Shown: positions 8,208-19,053, counted from the first letter of the stretch. The stretch: 64,000 bases of DNA from Bacillota bacterium (GCA_021845645.1 JAJZVM010000001.1:189115-253114), one strand, 5' to 3'. Notes: generated by a model from the letters alone, not told the origin. Numbers and translations: made by a program.

Positions 8208-8217
8208 TGGAATCTTC

Positions 8218-8775
8218 TCAGGCCCGCGAAAGGTATTCGCCGGACCGGGTGTCGATGATCAGCTTGTCCCCGTTCTCGATGAACAGCGGCACCCGCACCA
8301 CGTAGCCAGTCTCGAGCTTTGCGGGCTTCGTGCCGCCGGTCGCCGTGTCGCCGCGCAAGCCCGGGTCCGTCTCCACGACCTCGAGTTCCACCGAGTTCGG
8401 CAGATCGACGCCGATCGTCGTGCCCTGGAACTGCAGCAGGGCGATGTTCATGTTCTCCTTGAGGAAGTGCAGCGCGTCGCCGAGCTCCGTCGCCGTCAGG
8501 CTGACCTGCTCGAACGTCTCGGTGTCCATGAAGCTGTACTCGTCGCCGTTTGCGTAGAGGTACTGCATCTCGTGGCGCTCGATGTGCGCCCTCGGCATCT
8601 TCTCGCCCGCGTTGAAGGTACGCTCCACCACGGCGCCCGTCTTGACGTTCCTGAGCTTCGTGCGCACGAAGGCCGAGCCCTTGCCCGGCTTGACGTGCTG
8701 GAACTCGATCACCGAGAACACCTGGCCGTCGATCTCGATCGTAACCCCGTTGCGGAAATCGTTCGAGGAGATCAC
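8218..8775 (-). CDS. efp: Elongation factor P
   Basis: Translation factor of 185 aa that relieves ribosome stalling at polyproline. The three beta domains are complete: the N-terminal KOW-like domain has the loop VKPGKGSAF with the lysine that is modified in many species, followed by the [10 protein letters not shown] stretch, and the C-terminal domain ends [21 protein letters not shown], close to the EF-P signature. GTG at 8773-8775 gives the usual family length and has a GGGGG site 6-10 bases upstream. It is the last gene of aroQ-pepP-efp; 47 bp separate it from pepP. In bacilli spoIIIA follows directly; here it is displaced. Confidence 0.95.
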   Translation of the reverse strand: MISSNDFRNGVTIEIDGQVFSVIEFQHVKPGKGSAFVRTKLRNVKTGAVVERTFNAGEKMPRAHIERHEMQYLYANGDEYSFMDTETFEQVSLTATELGDALHFLKENMNIALLQFQGTTIGVDLPNSVELEVVETDPGLRGDTATGGTKPAKLETGYVVRVPLFIENGDKLIIDTRSGEYLSRA

Positions 8776-8822
8776 GTCTTGTCCCCCATCCGTCGACGAT
8801 TTGAAGTCCACGCGTCCATGTA

Positions 8823-9887
8823 TCAGAGCATGCGCAAGGTCTTGGGCGAGACCGTGAGGACCTCGGCACCCGCCTCTGTCACCAGCACGGTATCCTCGAT
8901 GCGCACGCCGCCGACGCCGGGCAGGTAGATCCCCGGTTCGACGGTCAGGACCATGCCCGCCGCGAGGATGTCGTCGCTGCGCGAGGAAACCCGCGGCCAC
9001 TCGTGGATCTCCAGCCCTACGCCGTGGCCCGTGCCGTGCCCGAACCGATCGCCGTAGCCCGCGTCGGCGATCACGCGCCGCGCGGCGGCATCGACGTCCC
9101 TCGCCGGGACGCCTGCGCGCACCGCCGCGATGCCAGCCTCCTGCGCCTGCAGCACAAGACCGTACACGCGCTGCAGTTCGGCGTGCGGCGTACCGACGGC
9201 CACTGTGCGTGTGATGTCTGAATGATAGCCGAAGTAGCGGCAGCCGACATCGAGGGTGACCATGTCGCCCTGCGCCAGCACGCGGTCGCCGGCAGTGGCA
9301 TGCGGCAGGGAACCGCGCGGGCCGGAGGCCACGATGAACGGGAACGCAGGTCCCTCGGCACCCATCTCGCGCATGCGCATCTCGAGCCAGAGCGCCGCAT
9401 CGCGCTCCTTCATGCCGGGCCGCAGGCGGTCGATCGCCTCCTCGAGGGCGTCGGCCGCGACGGCGCACGTCCGGCGCAGCCGCGCGACCTCCTCGGCATC
9501 CTTGACCATGCGCTGCGCCAAGAGGAGCCCCTTGGTCGGGAAGAGCGGCACGCCCTCTTCCTGCAGGCCTTGGTACAGTCCGTAGCTGACCTGCTCGGCG
9601 TCGAAGCCCCAGCGCTCGCCGCCCATCTGTCGCACGGCCTCCGCCACGTCATCCGTCAGCGAGCCGCCATGCTGTGACGTGCGGGCGCCCCGCACCTCGG
9701 CGGCAGCCGTCTCGATGTAGCGGCTGTCCGTGAGCAGCAGGGCGTCGTCGCGGCTGACGAGCAGGGCCCCGGCGTCGCCGCTGAAGCCCGCGAGGTAGAA
9801 GAAGTCCTGCTCCGTGAAGGTGAGGAAGCCGTCCAGCCCCTCCCGGGTCAGGCGCTGCCGCAGTGCGGACAGCCTGTCATCGCTCAT
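8823..9887 (-). CDS. Xaa-Pro aminopeptidase (M24 family)
   Basis: Cytosolic metallopeptidase of 354 aa cleaving N-terminal residues before proline. The creatinase-type N-terminal domain (1-125) is followed by the pita-bread catalytic domain. Metal ligands are visible in [18 protein letters not shown] (Asp, Asp), [15 protein letters not shown] (His), [12 protein letters not shown] (Glu) and [10 protein letters not shown] (Glu). This is the orthologue position of B. subtilis yqhT, between aroQ and efp. Only 4 bp separate it from the aroQ stop, indicating translational coupling. Confidence 0.93.
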   Translation of the reverse strand: MSDDRLSALRQRLTREGLDGFLTFTEQDFFYLAGFSGDAGALLVSRDDALLLTDSRYIETAAAEVRGARTSQHGGSLTDDVAEAVRQMGGERWGFDAEQVSYGLYQGLQEEGVPLFPTKGLLLAQRMVKDAEEVARLRRTCAVAADALEEAIDRLRPGMKERDAALWLEMRMREMGAEGPAFPFIVASGPRGSLPHATAGDRVLAQGDMVTLDVGCRYFGYHSDITRTVAVGTPHAELQRVYGLVLQAQEAGIAAVRAGVPARDVDAAARRVIADAGYGDRFGHGTGHGVGLEIHEWPRVSSRSDDILAAGMVLTVEPGIYLPGVGGVRIEDTVLVTEAGAEVLTVSPKTLRML

Positions 9888-9891
9888 CGTG

Positions 9892-10335
9892 TCACTGCCC
9901 CTTCATGCCCAGGCCACAGGCGAACGCCTCGAGCGCCAGTTCGTAGGAGAGCGCGCCAAAGCCCGCGATCCGCCCGGCGCATACGGGTGCGATCACCGAG
10001 ACGTGCCGGAACTCCTCGCGGCTTTCCGGCAAGCTCAGGTGCACCTCGACCACAGGCGGCGCGATGGCTGCGATCGCGTCGCGCAGGGCGTAGCCGTAAT
10101 GGGTGTAGGCGCCCGCGTTCAGGATGACCCCGTCCACCTCGTGCCGGGCCCCGTGGAGGATGTCGATCATGCCGCCCTCGCTGCTCTCCTGCCGGCAGTC
10201 GAGCTCGATGCCGAGTTCGGCCGCGCGCCGCGTGAGCCGCTCCTCGATGCTCGCCCAGGTCTCGCGGCCGTAGTGCTCCGGCTCGCGCTCGCCGAGCAGG
10301 TTGAGGTTCGGCCCGTTCAGGAGCAGAAGACGCAC
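9892..10335 (-). CDS. aroQ: Type II 3-dehydroquinate dehydratase
   Basis: Shikimate-pathway enzyme of 147 aa, the usual length, converting 3-dehydroquinate to 3-dehydroshikimate. Signatures: LLLNGPNLNLLGEREPEHYG at the N-terminus with the catalytic Tyr, ILNAGAYTHYGYALRDAI, VEVHLSLPESREEFRH and the Gly/Tyr-rich end. It supplies the reaction between AroB and AroE, both encoded about 40 kb away. Start is a GTG behind GGGAGG; an extended -10 box lies 20 bp upstream. Confidence 0.95.
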   Translation of the reverse strand: MRLLLLNGPNLNLLGEREPEHYGRETWASIEERLTRRAAELGIELDCRQESSEGGMIDILHGARHEVDGVILNAGAYTHYGYALRDAIAAIAPPVVEVHLSLPESREEFRHVSVIAPVCAGRIAGFGALSYELALEAFACGLGMKGQ

Positions 10336-10354
10336 GGCATCAGCCTCCCGCCGG

Positions 10355-10360
10355 ATTGTA
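10355..10360 (-). promoter_or_regulatory. Extended -10 promoter of aroQ-pepP-efp
   Basis: TACAAT preceded by TG plus one base (TGC-TACAAT), about 20 bp before the aroQ GTG and its GGGAGG. No good -35 is seen, as expected for an extended -10 promoter. Confidence 0.5.
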
Positions 10361-10376
10361 GCACAGCCGGGGCCCG

Positions 10377-11036
10377 CTACTTCTTGGCCGCCTGTTGGTA
10401 CGCCTGCCAGAGTGCCGTCTCGGTCTGCCAGCCCTCGAGCCCGACGACGGCCTTGCCCTTCGCGTCGTAGAAGAGGAACGACGGGTAGCCCTGCAGTCCG
10501 ACGGCGGTCGCGTAGGTCAGACCCTGGTCATAGTAGAGCGGGAACGGCAGGTGGAACGTCGCCTTGTAGTGTGCGATGGCCTTGAGGCTCATCGCCTCCT
10601 CCTGGCTCGCCGGAGGCTGCAGGTGACTGCCCTCGACGCCCTGATCGGGGTGCCCCTTCGGGCCAGGCACGGCCTGTCCCAGCTGCTGGGAGGCGTCGAC
10701 GGCGAAGATCCGGCCTCCGGCCGCCTGCACCTTGGCCGCGAACGCGGGCATCACCCACCTGGAGTCATAGGCGCAGTAGGGACACCAGACCGCGAAGAAC
10801 TCGACGACCGTCACGGGCTTGCCCGAAACCGCCACCTGGGCCCGCTGTCCACCCATCGTGATGAGGCCGACGGTGACCGCCTTGGCCTTGGCCTTCGGCG
10901 TGGAGGCGCCCTGGGTGGAACCGCCGAGTTCGAGTCCCCAGACGACGGCCAGCACGATGAGCAGCACGGCGGCCACGACCACCACGATGGTGGTGGAATT
11001 CTTGCGCCTTGGCTGCGAAGAGCGGGGCGGTGCCAA
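10377..11036 (-). CDS. Membrane-anchored thioredoxin-like protein (TlpA type)
   Basis: Protein of 219 aa with a basic N-terminus (SSQPRRKNST), one membrane helix (IVVVVAAVLLIVLAVVWGLEL) and an extracytoplasmic thioredoxin fold: VVEFFAVWCPYCAYDS with a CPYC active site and GYPSFLFYDAKGKAV with the cis-Pro. It probably reduces or oxidises thiols outside the membrane, as in cytochrome maturation or sporulation; the partner is not known from context. Insert SQEEAMSLKAIAHYKATFHLP between the two motifs is typical of the TlpA/ResA-like group. TTG at 11034-11036 is chosen because GAGGGGG precedes it by 8 bases; the longer frame upstream lacks a membrane-protein-like N-terminus. Confidence 0.75.
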   Translation of the reverse strand: MAPPRSSQPRRKNSTTIVVVVAAVLLIVLAVVWGLELGGSTQGASTPKAKAKAVTVGLITMGGQRAQVAVSGKPVTVVEFFAVWCPYCAYDSRWVMPAFAAKVQAAGGRIFAVDASQQLGQAVPGPKGHPDQGVEGSHLQPPASQEEAMSLKAIAHYKATFHLPFPLYYDQGLTYATAVGLQGYPSFLFYDAKGKAVVGLEGWQTETALWQAYQQAAKK

Positions 11037-11134
11037 GCGTATTCCCCCTCGTTGTGACTGGGACCCGGACGGTGCGCATCTCCGGGCGGATGCCGCCGGT
11101 TCGCCCGGTTGCCCGGCGGGCAAAGCCCACATGA

Positions 11135-11140
11135 TACAAT
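11135..11140 (+). promoter_or_regulatory. Extended -10 promoter of the pentose-phosphate operon
   Basis: TGA-TACAAT with a poorly spaced TTGCCC 20 bp upstream. It sits about 95 bp before the chosen transketolase start, leaving an untranslated leader. Confidence 0.45.
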
Positions 11141-11233
11141 TTACTATGGTTGCGGCCGGGTTCCTCTGATCCCGCAAGACGGGACCGCGGACAGAACACC
11201 GCGGACAGATCCAGAGAAGGGGCGATCAGAGTT

Positions 11234-13330
11234 TTGCAGCATTTGAGCGGATCCGCCTCGGGGACGCCGCCAAAGGCAGCGGGGTCCAGCACCGGGGCCC
11301 CGTCTGGCGGGAGTGCCCGACGGCGGACGGACGGGTTCGGCGCCGACGACATGCGCGTCGTGAGCGTCCTCAGGGCGCTCGCCATCGACGAGGTGGAGCA
11401 GGCGCGCTCCGGCCATCCCGGCCTGCCGCTCGGCGCCGCCCCGATGGCGTACGTCCTGTTCGCTCGCCATCTGCGGTTCGCCCCGCAGGCGCCGTACTGG
11501 CCGGACCGGGACCGCTTCGTGCTCTCCGCCGGCCATGGTTCGGCACTAGTTTACGCGCTCCTGCACGTGTTCGGCTATGACCTGCCGCTCTCGGAGCTCC
11601 GGCGCTTCCGCCAGTGGGGCAGCCGCACGCCCGGGCATCCGGAACGCGGCGTCACTCCAGGCATCGAGGTGACGACCGGTCCGCTCGGACAGGGCGTCGC
11701 CAACGCCGTCGGCATGTCGCTCGCCGCGGCGCATCTCGGGAGCCTGTTCAACCGGCCTGGGAGCGAGGTCGTGGGCCACCGCACCTACGTCATCTGCTCG
11801 GACGGCGACCTGATGGAGGGCATCTCCCACGAGGCCGCCTCCCTCGCAGGACATCTGCGCCTCCCGGGCTTGATCGTCCTCTACGACGACAACCGCATCT
11901 CCATCGAGGGGTCGACAGACCTCGCGTTCACCGACGATACCACCGAGCGCTTCAAGTCCTACGGCTGGGACGTGCTGCAGGTCGACGACGGCAACGACCT
12001 CGCCGCGATCGACGCCGCCGTCTGTGAGGCCGAGACGCGGAATCGCCCCGTGATGATCCGCGTGCGCACGCACATCGGCTACGGTTCGCCCAAGGCGGAT
12101 TCCGCGGCGGTCCACGGCGCCGCGCTGGGGCCGGAAGCCCTCGCGGCCACGCACCGCTTCCTCGGCGTGCCGGATGGCGAGACCTTCTGGCTGCCGGACG
12201 ACGTGCAGGCCCTCGTGGCGCGCTACCGCCAGCGGGGCGAGGAACTCCTCGCGGCCTGGCAGGCGCGCCTCGGCTCGCTCGAGGCCCAGGATCCCGCTCT
12301 GCACCGGGAGTTCTTGCGCGTCATGTCGGGTGACCCGCCGGGTGACCTGCGGCAGCACATCCCCTCGTTCCCGCCCGAAGGCGACATGGCCACCCGGTCG
12401 GCGTCCGGCAAGGTGCTGCAGCACCTCGCGCGGCGCCTGCCGGAGCTCCTCGGCGGCTCGGCGGACCTTGCCCCGTCGAACGACACCGCATTGGTCGGCC
12501 TCGGCGACATCGCCCCTGGGGCGTTCTCCGGGCGCAACATCCACTTCGGCGTCCGCGAGCACGCGATGGCCGCCGTCATGAACGGCATGGCGGCGCATGG
12601 GGGTGTCAGGCCATACGGCGGCACCTTCCTCATCTTCTCCGACTACATGCGGCCCTCGATGCGGCTCTCCGCCCTGATGCGCCTGCCCGTGACCTACGTC
12701 CTGACCCACGACTCGATCGGGCTCGGCGAGGACGGGCCGACGCACCAGCCGATCGAGCAGCTCCCTGCGCTCGAGCTGATTCCCAACCTCTACGTCGTGC
12801 GCCCCGCCGATGCGAACGAGACGCGTCTCGGCTGGGCCTTCGCCGCGGAGGCCAAGGACCATCCGACCGTTCTGGCCCTCAGCCGGCAGAAGCTGCCCAC
12901 CCTGTCCTCTGTGCCTGAAGACGCCATCGCGCAAGGAGCCTATGTCCTGCGCGAAGCGTCCGCCACGCCCGTCGCCGTGATCGTCGCGTCGGGCAGCGAG
13001 GTGGCGATCGCCCTCGCCGCGCAGGACCTCCTGGCGGCCGGCGGCGTGCCGGCGCGGGTGGTGAGCGCACCCTGCCTCAAGACCTTCGCCGCGAGGACGG
13101 CCACGGAGCGCGAGGCGGTGCTGCCTCCCGACCTGCCGCAGGTGGTCGTGGTGGCGGCCGACCCGGGACAGTTCCTGCCCTTCCTCGGACCGCGCCGCAG
13201 CTTCGTCGCCCTGCACGACTTCGGTGCGTCGGCACCGGCCGACGTGCTCTACCGCGAATTCGGCCTGACGCCCGAGGCTGCGGCCGAGGCCGTGCGGGCC
13301 CTGCTTGGAAAGGAGGATCGTCATGCCTGA
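11234..13330 (+). CDS. tkt: Transketolase
   Basis: Thiamine-diphosphate enzyme of about 698 aa moving two-carbon units between sugar phosphates. The ThDP domain shows [33 protein letters not shown] and [16 protein letters not shown] (GDG...N-type motif with [10 protein letters not shown]); the pyrimidine domain shows [14 protein letters not shown] and [15 protein letters not shown]. The N-terminus is uncertain: the TTG at 11234 (AAGGGG 11 bases upstream) leaves a low-complexity stretch before FGADDMRVV, and a later start would also be possible. First gene of a six-gene operon; its stop overlaps the next start by 8 bp. Confidence 0.93.
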   Translation: MQHLSGSASGTPPKAAGSSTGAPSGGSARRRTDGFGADDMRVVSVLRALAIDEVEQARSGHPGLPLGAAPMAYVLFARHLRFAPQAPYWPDRDRFVLSAGHGSALVYALLHVFGYDLPLSELRRFRQWGSRTPGHPERGVTPGIEVTTGPLGQGVANAVGMSLAAAHLGSLFNRPGSEVVGHRTYVICSDGDLMEGISHEAASLAGHLRLPGLIVLYDDNRISIEGSTDLAFTDDTTERFKSYGWDVLQVDDGNDLAAIDAAVCEAETRNRPVMIRVRTHIGYGSPKADSAAVHGAALGPEALAATHRFLGVPDGETFWLPDDVQALVARYRQRGEELLAAWQARLGSLEAQDPALHREFLRVMSGDPPGDLRQHIPSFPPEGDMATRSASGKVLQHLARRLPELLGGSADLAPSNDTALVGLGDIAPGAFSGRNIHFGVREHAMAAVMNGMAAHGGVRPYGGTFLIFSDYMRPSMRLSALMRLPVTYVLTHDSIGLGEDGPTHQPIEQLPALELIPNLYVVRPADANETRLGWAFAAEAKDHPTVLALSRQKLPTLSSVPEDAIAQGAYVLREASATPVAVIVASGSEVAIALAAQDLLAAGGVPARVVSAPCLKTFAARTATEREAVLPPDLPQVVVVAADPGQFLPFLGPRRSFVALHDFGASAPADVLYREFGLTPEAAAEAVRALLGKEDRHA

Positions 13331-15974
13331 CCTCATGCAACTCCAGGAGCTCGGACAGAGCGTCTGGCTCGATTACATCCTGCGCTCCTACCTGCAGAAC
13401 GGCGGCTTCAGCCGCGACGTGGCCCAGGGCGTGCGCGGCGTCACGTCGAACCCGGCCATCTTCGAGCAGGCGATCGGGCGCAGCCAGGACTACGACCGGC
13501 AGATCGGCGCCCTCGCCGCCCTGGGTGCCGGGACGGCGGAGATCTACGAGGAGCTCGCCCTGCGGGACATCGCTCTCGCAGCCGGAATCCTGCGCGGCGT
13601 GCACGACGCCAGCCGGGGCCAGGACGGCTTCGTCAGCCTCGAGGTGTCGCCCGGCCTCGCGCGCGACGCGGAGGGCACGATCGCCGAGGCACTGCATCTC
13701 TTTGCGCGCCTCGGACTGCCGAACGTCATGATCAAGGTGCCGGGCACCCCGGAAGGCGCCCAGGCGATCGAGGAACTCACCTACCGCGGTCTCAACATCA
13801 ATGTCACCCTGCTCTTCTCCCTATCCCAGTACCGGCGGATCGCGGAGGCCTACGTCCGGGGACTCGAGCGGCGGCTCGGGGAGGGCAAGGACGTCTCCCG
13901 GATCCACTCCGTCGCAAGCTTCTTCGTCAGCCGCGTCGACAGCCTGCTCGACCCGCGCCTCGGCGAGATGGGCGAGGAGGGCCAAGCCCTGCAGGGCAAG
14001 GCGGCTGTGGCCAACGCGCGCCTCGCGTACGCGGCGTTCCACGAGATCTTCCACGGCGCGGCGTTCGCACGCCTCAAGGCGGCCGGCGCCAACGTGCAGC
14101 GGCCGCTCTGGGCAAGCACCTCGACGAAGAACCCCGCGTATCGCGACACGCTCTACGTCGAGGAGCTGATCGGCACCGAGACGGTCAACACCATGCCGCC
14201 GGCCACCGTGGCCGCATTCCGCGACCACGGCGCCGCACGCGAGACGCTGCGCGCCGGCCTCGACGAAGCGCGCCAGGTGGCGCAGGCCCTGCTAAAGCTC
14301 GGCCTGGACCTCGACGCGGCCGGAGAAGACCTGCAGCGGCAAGGCGTGGCAAGCTTCGAGGACGCCTTCGCCCGCCTGTTCCGGGAGATCGAGCTCAAGG
14401 CGAGAGAGCTGCGTCCCATGGACGCCGCCGCGTTCGCCCTCGGGCCGCTCGTCTCGGACGCCGCCGGCCGGATCGAGTCGCTGGCTGCGGAGAGCGCCGC
14501 GGAGCGCCTGAGACGTGGCGACAAGGATCTCTTCGCGCATCCCGAGGTGGCTGACCGGCGGCTCGGCTGGCTGCGGCTGCCCGAAGCCATGCAAGAGCGG
14601 CTGCCGGAGCTCGAGGCGTTCGTCCAGGAGCTCGAGGGCCGCGGCGTGCGTCGCGTCGTGCTCTGCGGCATGGGCGGCAGCTCCCTCTTCCCGGACGTGC
14701 TGCGCCGCCTCACGCCGTCGCCGCGCATCGCGGTGGACGTGGTGGACACGACGCAGCCGGACGCCGCGGCGTCCCTGCTCGCGGGCGTCCACTGGCAGGA
14801 GACGGCGGTGCTCCTCGCGTCCAAGAGTGGTACGACGCGCGAGGTGGACGTCCTCTACCGCGTGCTCCGCGCCGCGGCCGACCAGACCCTCGGCGACGGC
14901 GCCAGCCGACACTTCTACGCGATCACCGATCCCGGCACGCCCCTCGCGACCCTGGCCGAGTCCGAACGCTTCGGCGGCTGCTTTTTGAACCCGCCGGACA
15001 TCGGCGGCCGCTACTCCGCACTCTCCCTCTTCGGGCTCGTGCCGGGTGCCTTGCTGGGCCACGATCTCGAGGCGCTTCTGGCCGGAGGGCGGCAGGCACT
15101 CTCCGACCTCCTCGGTCCGGCGGAGCACTGCACCGCGGCGCGCCTCGCCGCGACGCTGGCCGCCGCCCATGCGGCCGGCCGGCAGAAGCTCGCGCTGCCG
15201 GCGCCGGACAACCTGCCGTTCGTCGACTGGCTCGAGCAGCTGCTCGCGGAAAGCACGGGCAAGTCCGGCGTCGGCATCCTGCCCGCCCCCGCGTCGCCGC
15301 CCGGCGAGGACCGCCTGCCGGTCAGCTTCGACGGCGCGGATGCCCCGGCACCGCACGTCGCGCTCGATCCCGTCGCGGGAGCCGAGGCGCTCGGGCGGGC
15401 CGTCGTGACCTGGGAGTGCGCCACGGCCCTCCTGGGGCGCCTGCTGGAGATCGATCCCTTCGACGAGCCGAACGTGGCGGAAAGCAAGCGCAACACCGAG
15501 CAGGTCCTCAAGGACGGGCGCCACGACGGCCGGCTCGAGGCGATCGGCGATCCGGACGAGGTGGCGCTGGTGACCCCTCCGCACTATCTGGCGGTCCAGG
15601 TCTACCTGCAGCCGCTGCCGGAGGTGCTCGCGGCCGCGCGCCGGCTCGGGGCGGAGATCGCGCGCCAGACCGGTGCGGTCGTGACGGTCGGATTCGGGCC
15701 GCGCTACCTGCATTCGACGGGCCAGTACCACAAGGGCGGGCCGCGCATCGGCAGCTACCTGCAGCTCTATAAGCCGCCAGCCGCCGACATCGACGTGCCC
15801 GGCCTGCCCTTCGGCATGGCGGCCCTGTTCGCGGCGCAAGCGGAGGGCGACGCCCAGGCGGTCATCGATCGCGGCCGGCCCTTCGCGCGGGTCGTGCTCG
15901 AGGGTGACGCGGCGGCGGCGATCGGCCGCCTCATGCAGGCGGTGGCCGAGCGATCGCCCAGAGAAGGGAGCTGA
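13323..15974 (+). CDS. tal-pgi: Bifunctional transaldolase / glucose-6-phosphate isomerase
   Basis: Fusion of 883 aa. Residues 1-370 are a TalB-type transaldolase: [13 protein letters not shown], the Schiff-base lysine in [31 protein letters not shown] and [20 protein letters not shown]. Residues about 375-883 are a phosphoglucose isomerase: [32 protein letters not shown], a Glu-rich region, and [16 protein letters not shown]. Such fusions are known in several bacterial phyla and put the two sugar-phosphate steps that return carbon to glucose-6-phosphate in one chain. ATG at 13323 follows AAAGGAGG and overlaps the tkt stop. Confidence 0.95.
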   Translation: MPDLMQLQELGQSVWLDYILRSYLQNGGFSRDVAQGVRGVTSNPAIFEQAIGRSQDYDRQIGALAALGAGTAEIYEELALRDIALAAGILRGVHDASRGQDGFVSLEVSPGLARDAEGTIAEALHLFARLGLPNVMIKVPGTPEGAQAIEELTYRGLNINVTLLFSLSQYRRIAEAYVRGLERRLGEGKDVSRIHSVASFFVSRVDSLLDPRLGEMGEEGQALQGKAAVANARLAYAAFHEIFHGAAFARLKAAGANVQRPLWASTSTKNPAYRDTLYVEELIGTETVNTMPPATVAAFRDHGAARETLRAGLDEARQVAQALLKLGLDLDAAGEDLQRQGVASFEDAFARLFREIELKARELRPMDAAAFALGPLVSDAAGRIESLAAESAAERLRRGDKDLFAHPEVADRRLGWLRLPEAMQERLPELEAFVQELEGRGVRRVVLCGMGGSSLFPDVLRRLTPSPRIAVDVVDTTQPDAAASLLAGVHWQETAVLLASKSGTTREVDVLYRVLRAAADQTLGDGASRHFYAITDPGTPLATLAESERFGGCFLNPPDIGGRYSALSLFGLVPGALLGHDLEALLAGGRQALSDLLGPAEHCTAARLAATLAAAHAAGRQKLALPAPDNLPFVDWLEQLLAESTGKSGVGILPAPASPPGEDRLPVSFDGADAPAPHVALDPVAGAEALGRAVVTWECATALLGRLLEIDPFDEPNVAESKRNTEQVLKDGRHDGRLEAIGDPDEVALVTPPHYLAVQVYLQPLPEVLAAARRLGAEIARQTGAVVTVGFGPRYLHSTGQYHKGGPRIGSYLQLYKPPAADIDVPGLPFGMAALFAAQAEGDAQAVIDRGRPFARVVLEGDAAAAIGRLMQAVAERSPREGS

Positions 15975-16877
15975 ATGGCGATGGAGATCGGCATGGTCGG
16001 ACTCGGCCGCATGGGTGCAAACATGGCGCGCCGCCTCGCGCGCGGCGGTCACCGGGTCGTCGGCTTCGACCCCAGCGACGATGCCCGCGCGGCCGTCGCG
16101 GCGGAAGGCATCGTCGGCGCCGCGTCGCTCGAGGATCTGTGCCGGACGCTGACGCCGCCGCGCGCCGTCTGGCTGATGGTGCCCGCGGGCGACCCGACCA
16201 GGCAGACGATCGCGAAGCTGCTCGATCTCCTCGACCCAAGCGACATCCTCGTCGATGGCGGCAACAGCCACTACAAGGACAGCATCGCGATGGCCACCCG
16301 CTGCGACGCCGCGGGGGTGAACTTCGTCGACGCCGGCACCAGCGGCGGCATCTGGGGGCTCGCGGAGGGCTACTGCCTCATGGTGGGAGCCAGCGTCGAG
16401 GCCTTCAGCCGTCTCGAGCCGGTGCTGCGCACCCTCGCCCCGGAGGGCGGGTTGCTCCATACCGGGCCACCCGGGTCCGGCCACTACGTCAAGATGGTCC
16501 ACAACGGCATCGAGTACGGCCTGCTCGAAGCCTACGGCGAAGGGTTCGAGCTTCTCAAGCGCGGCCCGTTCGACCTGCCGCTGGGCGAGATCGCGCAGCT
16601 CTGGCGCCACGGCTCTGTCGTGCGCAGCTGGCTTCTCGACCTCCTCGCGAAGGCGCTCGAGAAGGACCCGGACCTTCAGCACCTGCGCGGATATGTCGAC
16701 GACTCCGGCGAAGGGCGCTGGACGGCCGTCGAGGCCATCGAGCGCGGCGTCGCGGCGCCCGTGATCACGCTCTCCCTGCAGCAGCGCTTTCTTTCGCGCC
16801 AGGAGGATACCCTGGCGAACCGCGTGATCGCCGCCCTGCGCAACGAGTTTGGCGGCCACAAGGTGGAAAGCCGATGA
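15975..16877 (+). CDS. gnd: 6-phosphogluconate dehydrogenase, short decarboxylating type
   Basis: 300-aa oxidoreductase producing ribulose-5-phosphate, CO2 and a reduced nicotinamide coenzyme. It begins MEIGMVGLGRMGANMARRLA (Rossmann GxGxxG), has ILVDGGNSHYKDS and the signature VDAGTSGGIWGLAEGY, and catalytic KMVHNGIEYGLLEAYGEG. Its length matches the NAD-preferring GndA/YqeC type rather than the 470-aa type; the residue after the beta-2 strand is Asp (GFDPSDD), which favours NAD over NADP. It abuts the tal-pgi stop without a gap and overlaps zwf by ATGA. Confidence 0.95.
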   Translation: MAMEIGMVGLGRMGANMARRLARGGHRVVGFDPSDDARAAVAAEGIVGAASLEDLCRTLTPPRAVWLMVPAGDPTRQTIAKLLDLLDPSDILVDGGNSHYKDSIAMATRCDAAGVNFVDAGTSGGIWGLAEGYCLMVGASVEAFSRLEPVLRTLAPEGGLLHTGPPGSGHYVKMVHNGIEYGLLEAYGEGFELLKRGPFDLPLGEIAQLWRHGSVVRSWLLDLLAKALEKDPDLQHLRGYVDDSGEGRWTAVEAIERGVAAPVITLSLQQRFLSRQEDTLANRVIAALRNEFGGHKVESR

Positions 16878-18328
16878 GCGGGCAGAAAAGGGGCGTGCTG
16901 CTCTGCGTGCTCGGCGCGACCGGCGACCTCACCCACCGCAAGCTCGTGCCGGCGGTCGCGGGCCTCGTGCGCGCAGGGCTGGTCGACGGCCCGATGCCGA
17001 TCGTCGGCTTCGCGCGCCAGCAGCTGGACGACGAGAGCTTCCGCCAGCGCCTGCGCGACACCGTGGAAGGCGGCGGCACCGACGACGTCATCGCCAGGAC
17101 CATGTACGTCCAGGGGGACCTGCGCCGCGCCGAGGATTACGAGGCCCTGGCGCGCCGCCTGGACGACGTCGAGGCGGCAGAGGGCCCGTTCTCGGGACGG
17201 ATCTACTACCTCGCCGCGCCTCCGAGCACGTACACCGACATCTTCCGCTCGCTCGGCAGGGCGGGTCTGCAGGAGGAGTCCACGGGCTTTCGCCGCATCG
17301 TCGTGGAGAAGCCGTTCGGCCACGACCTCCAGAGCGCGCGCGCGCTGAATCAGGAACTCCTCTCCGTGTTCCGCGAGGATCAGGTCTTCCGCATCGACCA
17401 CTACCTCGGCAAGGAGACGGTGCAGAACATCCTGGTGCTGCGCTTCGCCAACGGCATCTTCGAGCCGCTCTGGAACCGGCGCTATGTCGACCACGTCCAG
17501 ATCTCGGTGACGGAGTCGATCGGCGTCGAGCACCGCGGCAAGTACTACGAGGAGGCCGGCGCGCTCAGGGACATGATGCAGAACCACCTCCTGCAGCTCC
17601 TCACCCTGATCGCGATGGAGCCGCCGGTGGCGTTCGACGCCGAACAGGTGCACAACGAGAAGGTCAAGGTGCTCAGGGCGATCCGCCTGCCGTCGCCTCA
17701 AGAGGTGGGCAAGGTCACGGTCCGCGGACAGTACGGTCCCGGCGAGATCGCCGGCAAGCCCGTGCCTGGATACCGCGACGAGCCCGACGTGCGCCGCGAC
17801 TCGCAGCAGGAGACGTTCGCCGCCGTCAAGCTGCAGATCGAGAACTGGCGCTGGGCCGACGTCCCCTTCTACCTGCGCACAGGCAAGCGCCTCGGGCGGC
17901 GCGCGAGCGAGATCTCGGTCCAGTTCCAGCGCGCGCCGCAGCGGCTCTTCCCGCGCGAGACGCGGCTGCAGCCGAACGTGCTGAGGCTGCGCATCCAGCC
18001 GGACGAGGGCATGACGCTGTCCGTCGGCGCCAAGGTGCCGGGCCTGCGCATCGAGCTGCGCGACGTCGACATGGAGTTCGACTACGGCACCTTCGGCAAG
18101 CAGGGCACGGAAGCGTATGAGCGCCTGCTCTACGACGCCATCACCGGCGACGGCACGCTGTTCACGCGGCGCGACGAGGTGGAGGCCGCCTGGCAGGTGG
18201 TCGACGCGATCGAGGCGGGCTGGCGCCAGGAGGAGATCGGCCCGGACATCTACCGTGCCGGCAGTTCCGGCCCGGAGGCGGCCGATGAGCTCCTGCACCA
18301 CGACGGCCGCCGCTGGCACCTGAGATGA
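16874..18328 (+). CDS. zwf: Glucose-6-phosphate 1-dehydrogenase
   Basis: 484-aa enzyme for the first oxidative step, glucose-6-phosphate to 6-phosphogluconolactone. Signatures: GATGDLTHRKLVPAVAGLV (coenzyme site), VVEKPFGHDLQSA, and the active-site string RIDHYLGKETVQNILVLRF with the catalytic His-Asp. C-terminal domain includes YEEAGALRDMMQNHLLQLL and PFYLRTGKRLGRR. The chosen ATG overlaps the gnd stop in ATGA, and the stop overlaps pgl in the same manner. Confidence 0.96.
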   Translation: MSGQKRGVLLCVLGATGDLTHRKLVPAVAGLVRAGLVDGPMPIVGFARQQLDDESFRQRLRDTVEGGGTDDVIARTMYVQGDLRRAEDYEALARRLDDVEAAEGPFSGRIYYLAAPPSTYTDIFRSLGRAGLQEESTGFRRIVVEKPFGHDLQSARALNQELLSVFREDQVFRIDHYLGKETVQNILVLRFANGIFEPLWNRRYVDHVQISVTESIGVEHRGKYYEEAGALRDMMQNHLLQLLTLIAMEPPVAFDAEQVHNEKVKVLRAIRLPSPQEVGKVTVRGQYGPGEIAGKPVPGYRDEPDVRRDSQQETFAAVKLQIENWRWADVPFYLRTGKRLGRRASEISVQFQRAPQRLFPRETRLQPNVLRLRIQPDEGMTLSVGAKVPGLRIELRDVDMEFDYGTFGKQGTEAYERLLYDAITGDGTLFTRRDEVEAAWQVVDAIEAGWRQEEIGPDIYRAGSSGPEAADELLHHDGRRWHLR

Positions 18329-19053
18329 AGGGGCCGAAGCTGCAGGTCTTCGCGACAGCCGAGGAGACCATGCGGGCCTGTGCCGCCGCCATCTCATCCG
18401 CGCTGCGCGAAGGGCCTTCGCCGCAGCTGGTGCTGGCCGGCGGCCAGACCCCGCGCGGCGTCTATGCGCTGCTCGCGGCCGAGGGCGACGAGGCGGACGC
18501 CCCGCCGTGGCCCGAGGTGGAATTCTGGTTCGGTGACGAGCGCTGCGTCGGTCCGGATCATCCCAAGAGCAATTACCGACTCGCCCGGGAGACGCTTCTC
18601 CAGCCGCTCGGCATCGCCGCGGGCCACGTGCACCGCATGCTCGGCGAGCTCGGCGCGCAAGAGGGTGCGCGCCGCTACGGCGAGCGCATCATGGAGCGGC
18701 TTGGGCCCGAACCAGGGTTTGCCGTCGCGCTGGTCGGCATGGGGGCGGAGGGCCACACGCTCTCGCTCTTCCCCGACAGCGCCGGACTCTCGGCGACGGA
18801 TCTCGCCGTCGCGGCGCTCGTGCCCACGCCGCCCCGCGAGCGGATCTCCCTGACGCCCGCCGCCCTGGGCGGCACCGGACGCATCTTCTTCCTCGTCACG
18901 GGGGCCGCGAAGCGCGAAGCGCTCAGGGCCGCGCTCAGGGCCGACAGTCAGGACCCCGCCGTCCCCACCTCGTTCCTGCGCGGCCGCCTGGAGACCGTCT
19001 TCTTCTGCGATCGCGACGCGGTGCCTGAAGGCTCGCCGGAGGTGACGCCATGA
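18325..19053 (+). CDS. pgl: 6-phosphogluconolactonase
   Basis: 242-aa DevB-type lactonase that hydrolyses 6-phosphogluconolactone. Motifs: LVLAGGQTPRGVYALLA, EFWFGDERCVGPDHPKSNYR, GMGAEGHTLSLFPDS and RISLTPAAL. It lies between zwf and the SIS gene with ATGA overlaps at both ends, so the three oxidative enzymes and the isomerase are translationally coupled. Confidence 0.95.
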   Translation: MKGPKLQVFATAEETMRACAAAISSALREGPSPQLVLAGGQTPRGVYALLAAEGDEADAPPWPEVEFWFGDERCVGPDHPKSNYRLARETLLQPLGIAAGHVHRMLGELGAQEGARRYGERIMERLGPEPGFAVALVGMGAEGHTLSLFPDSAGLSATDLAVAALVPTPPRERISLTPAALGGTGRIFFLVTGAAKREALRAALRADSQDPAVPTSFLRGRLETVFFCDRDAVPEGSPEVTP

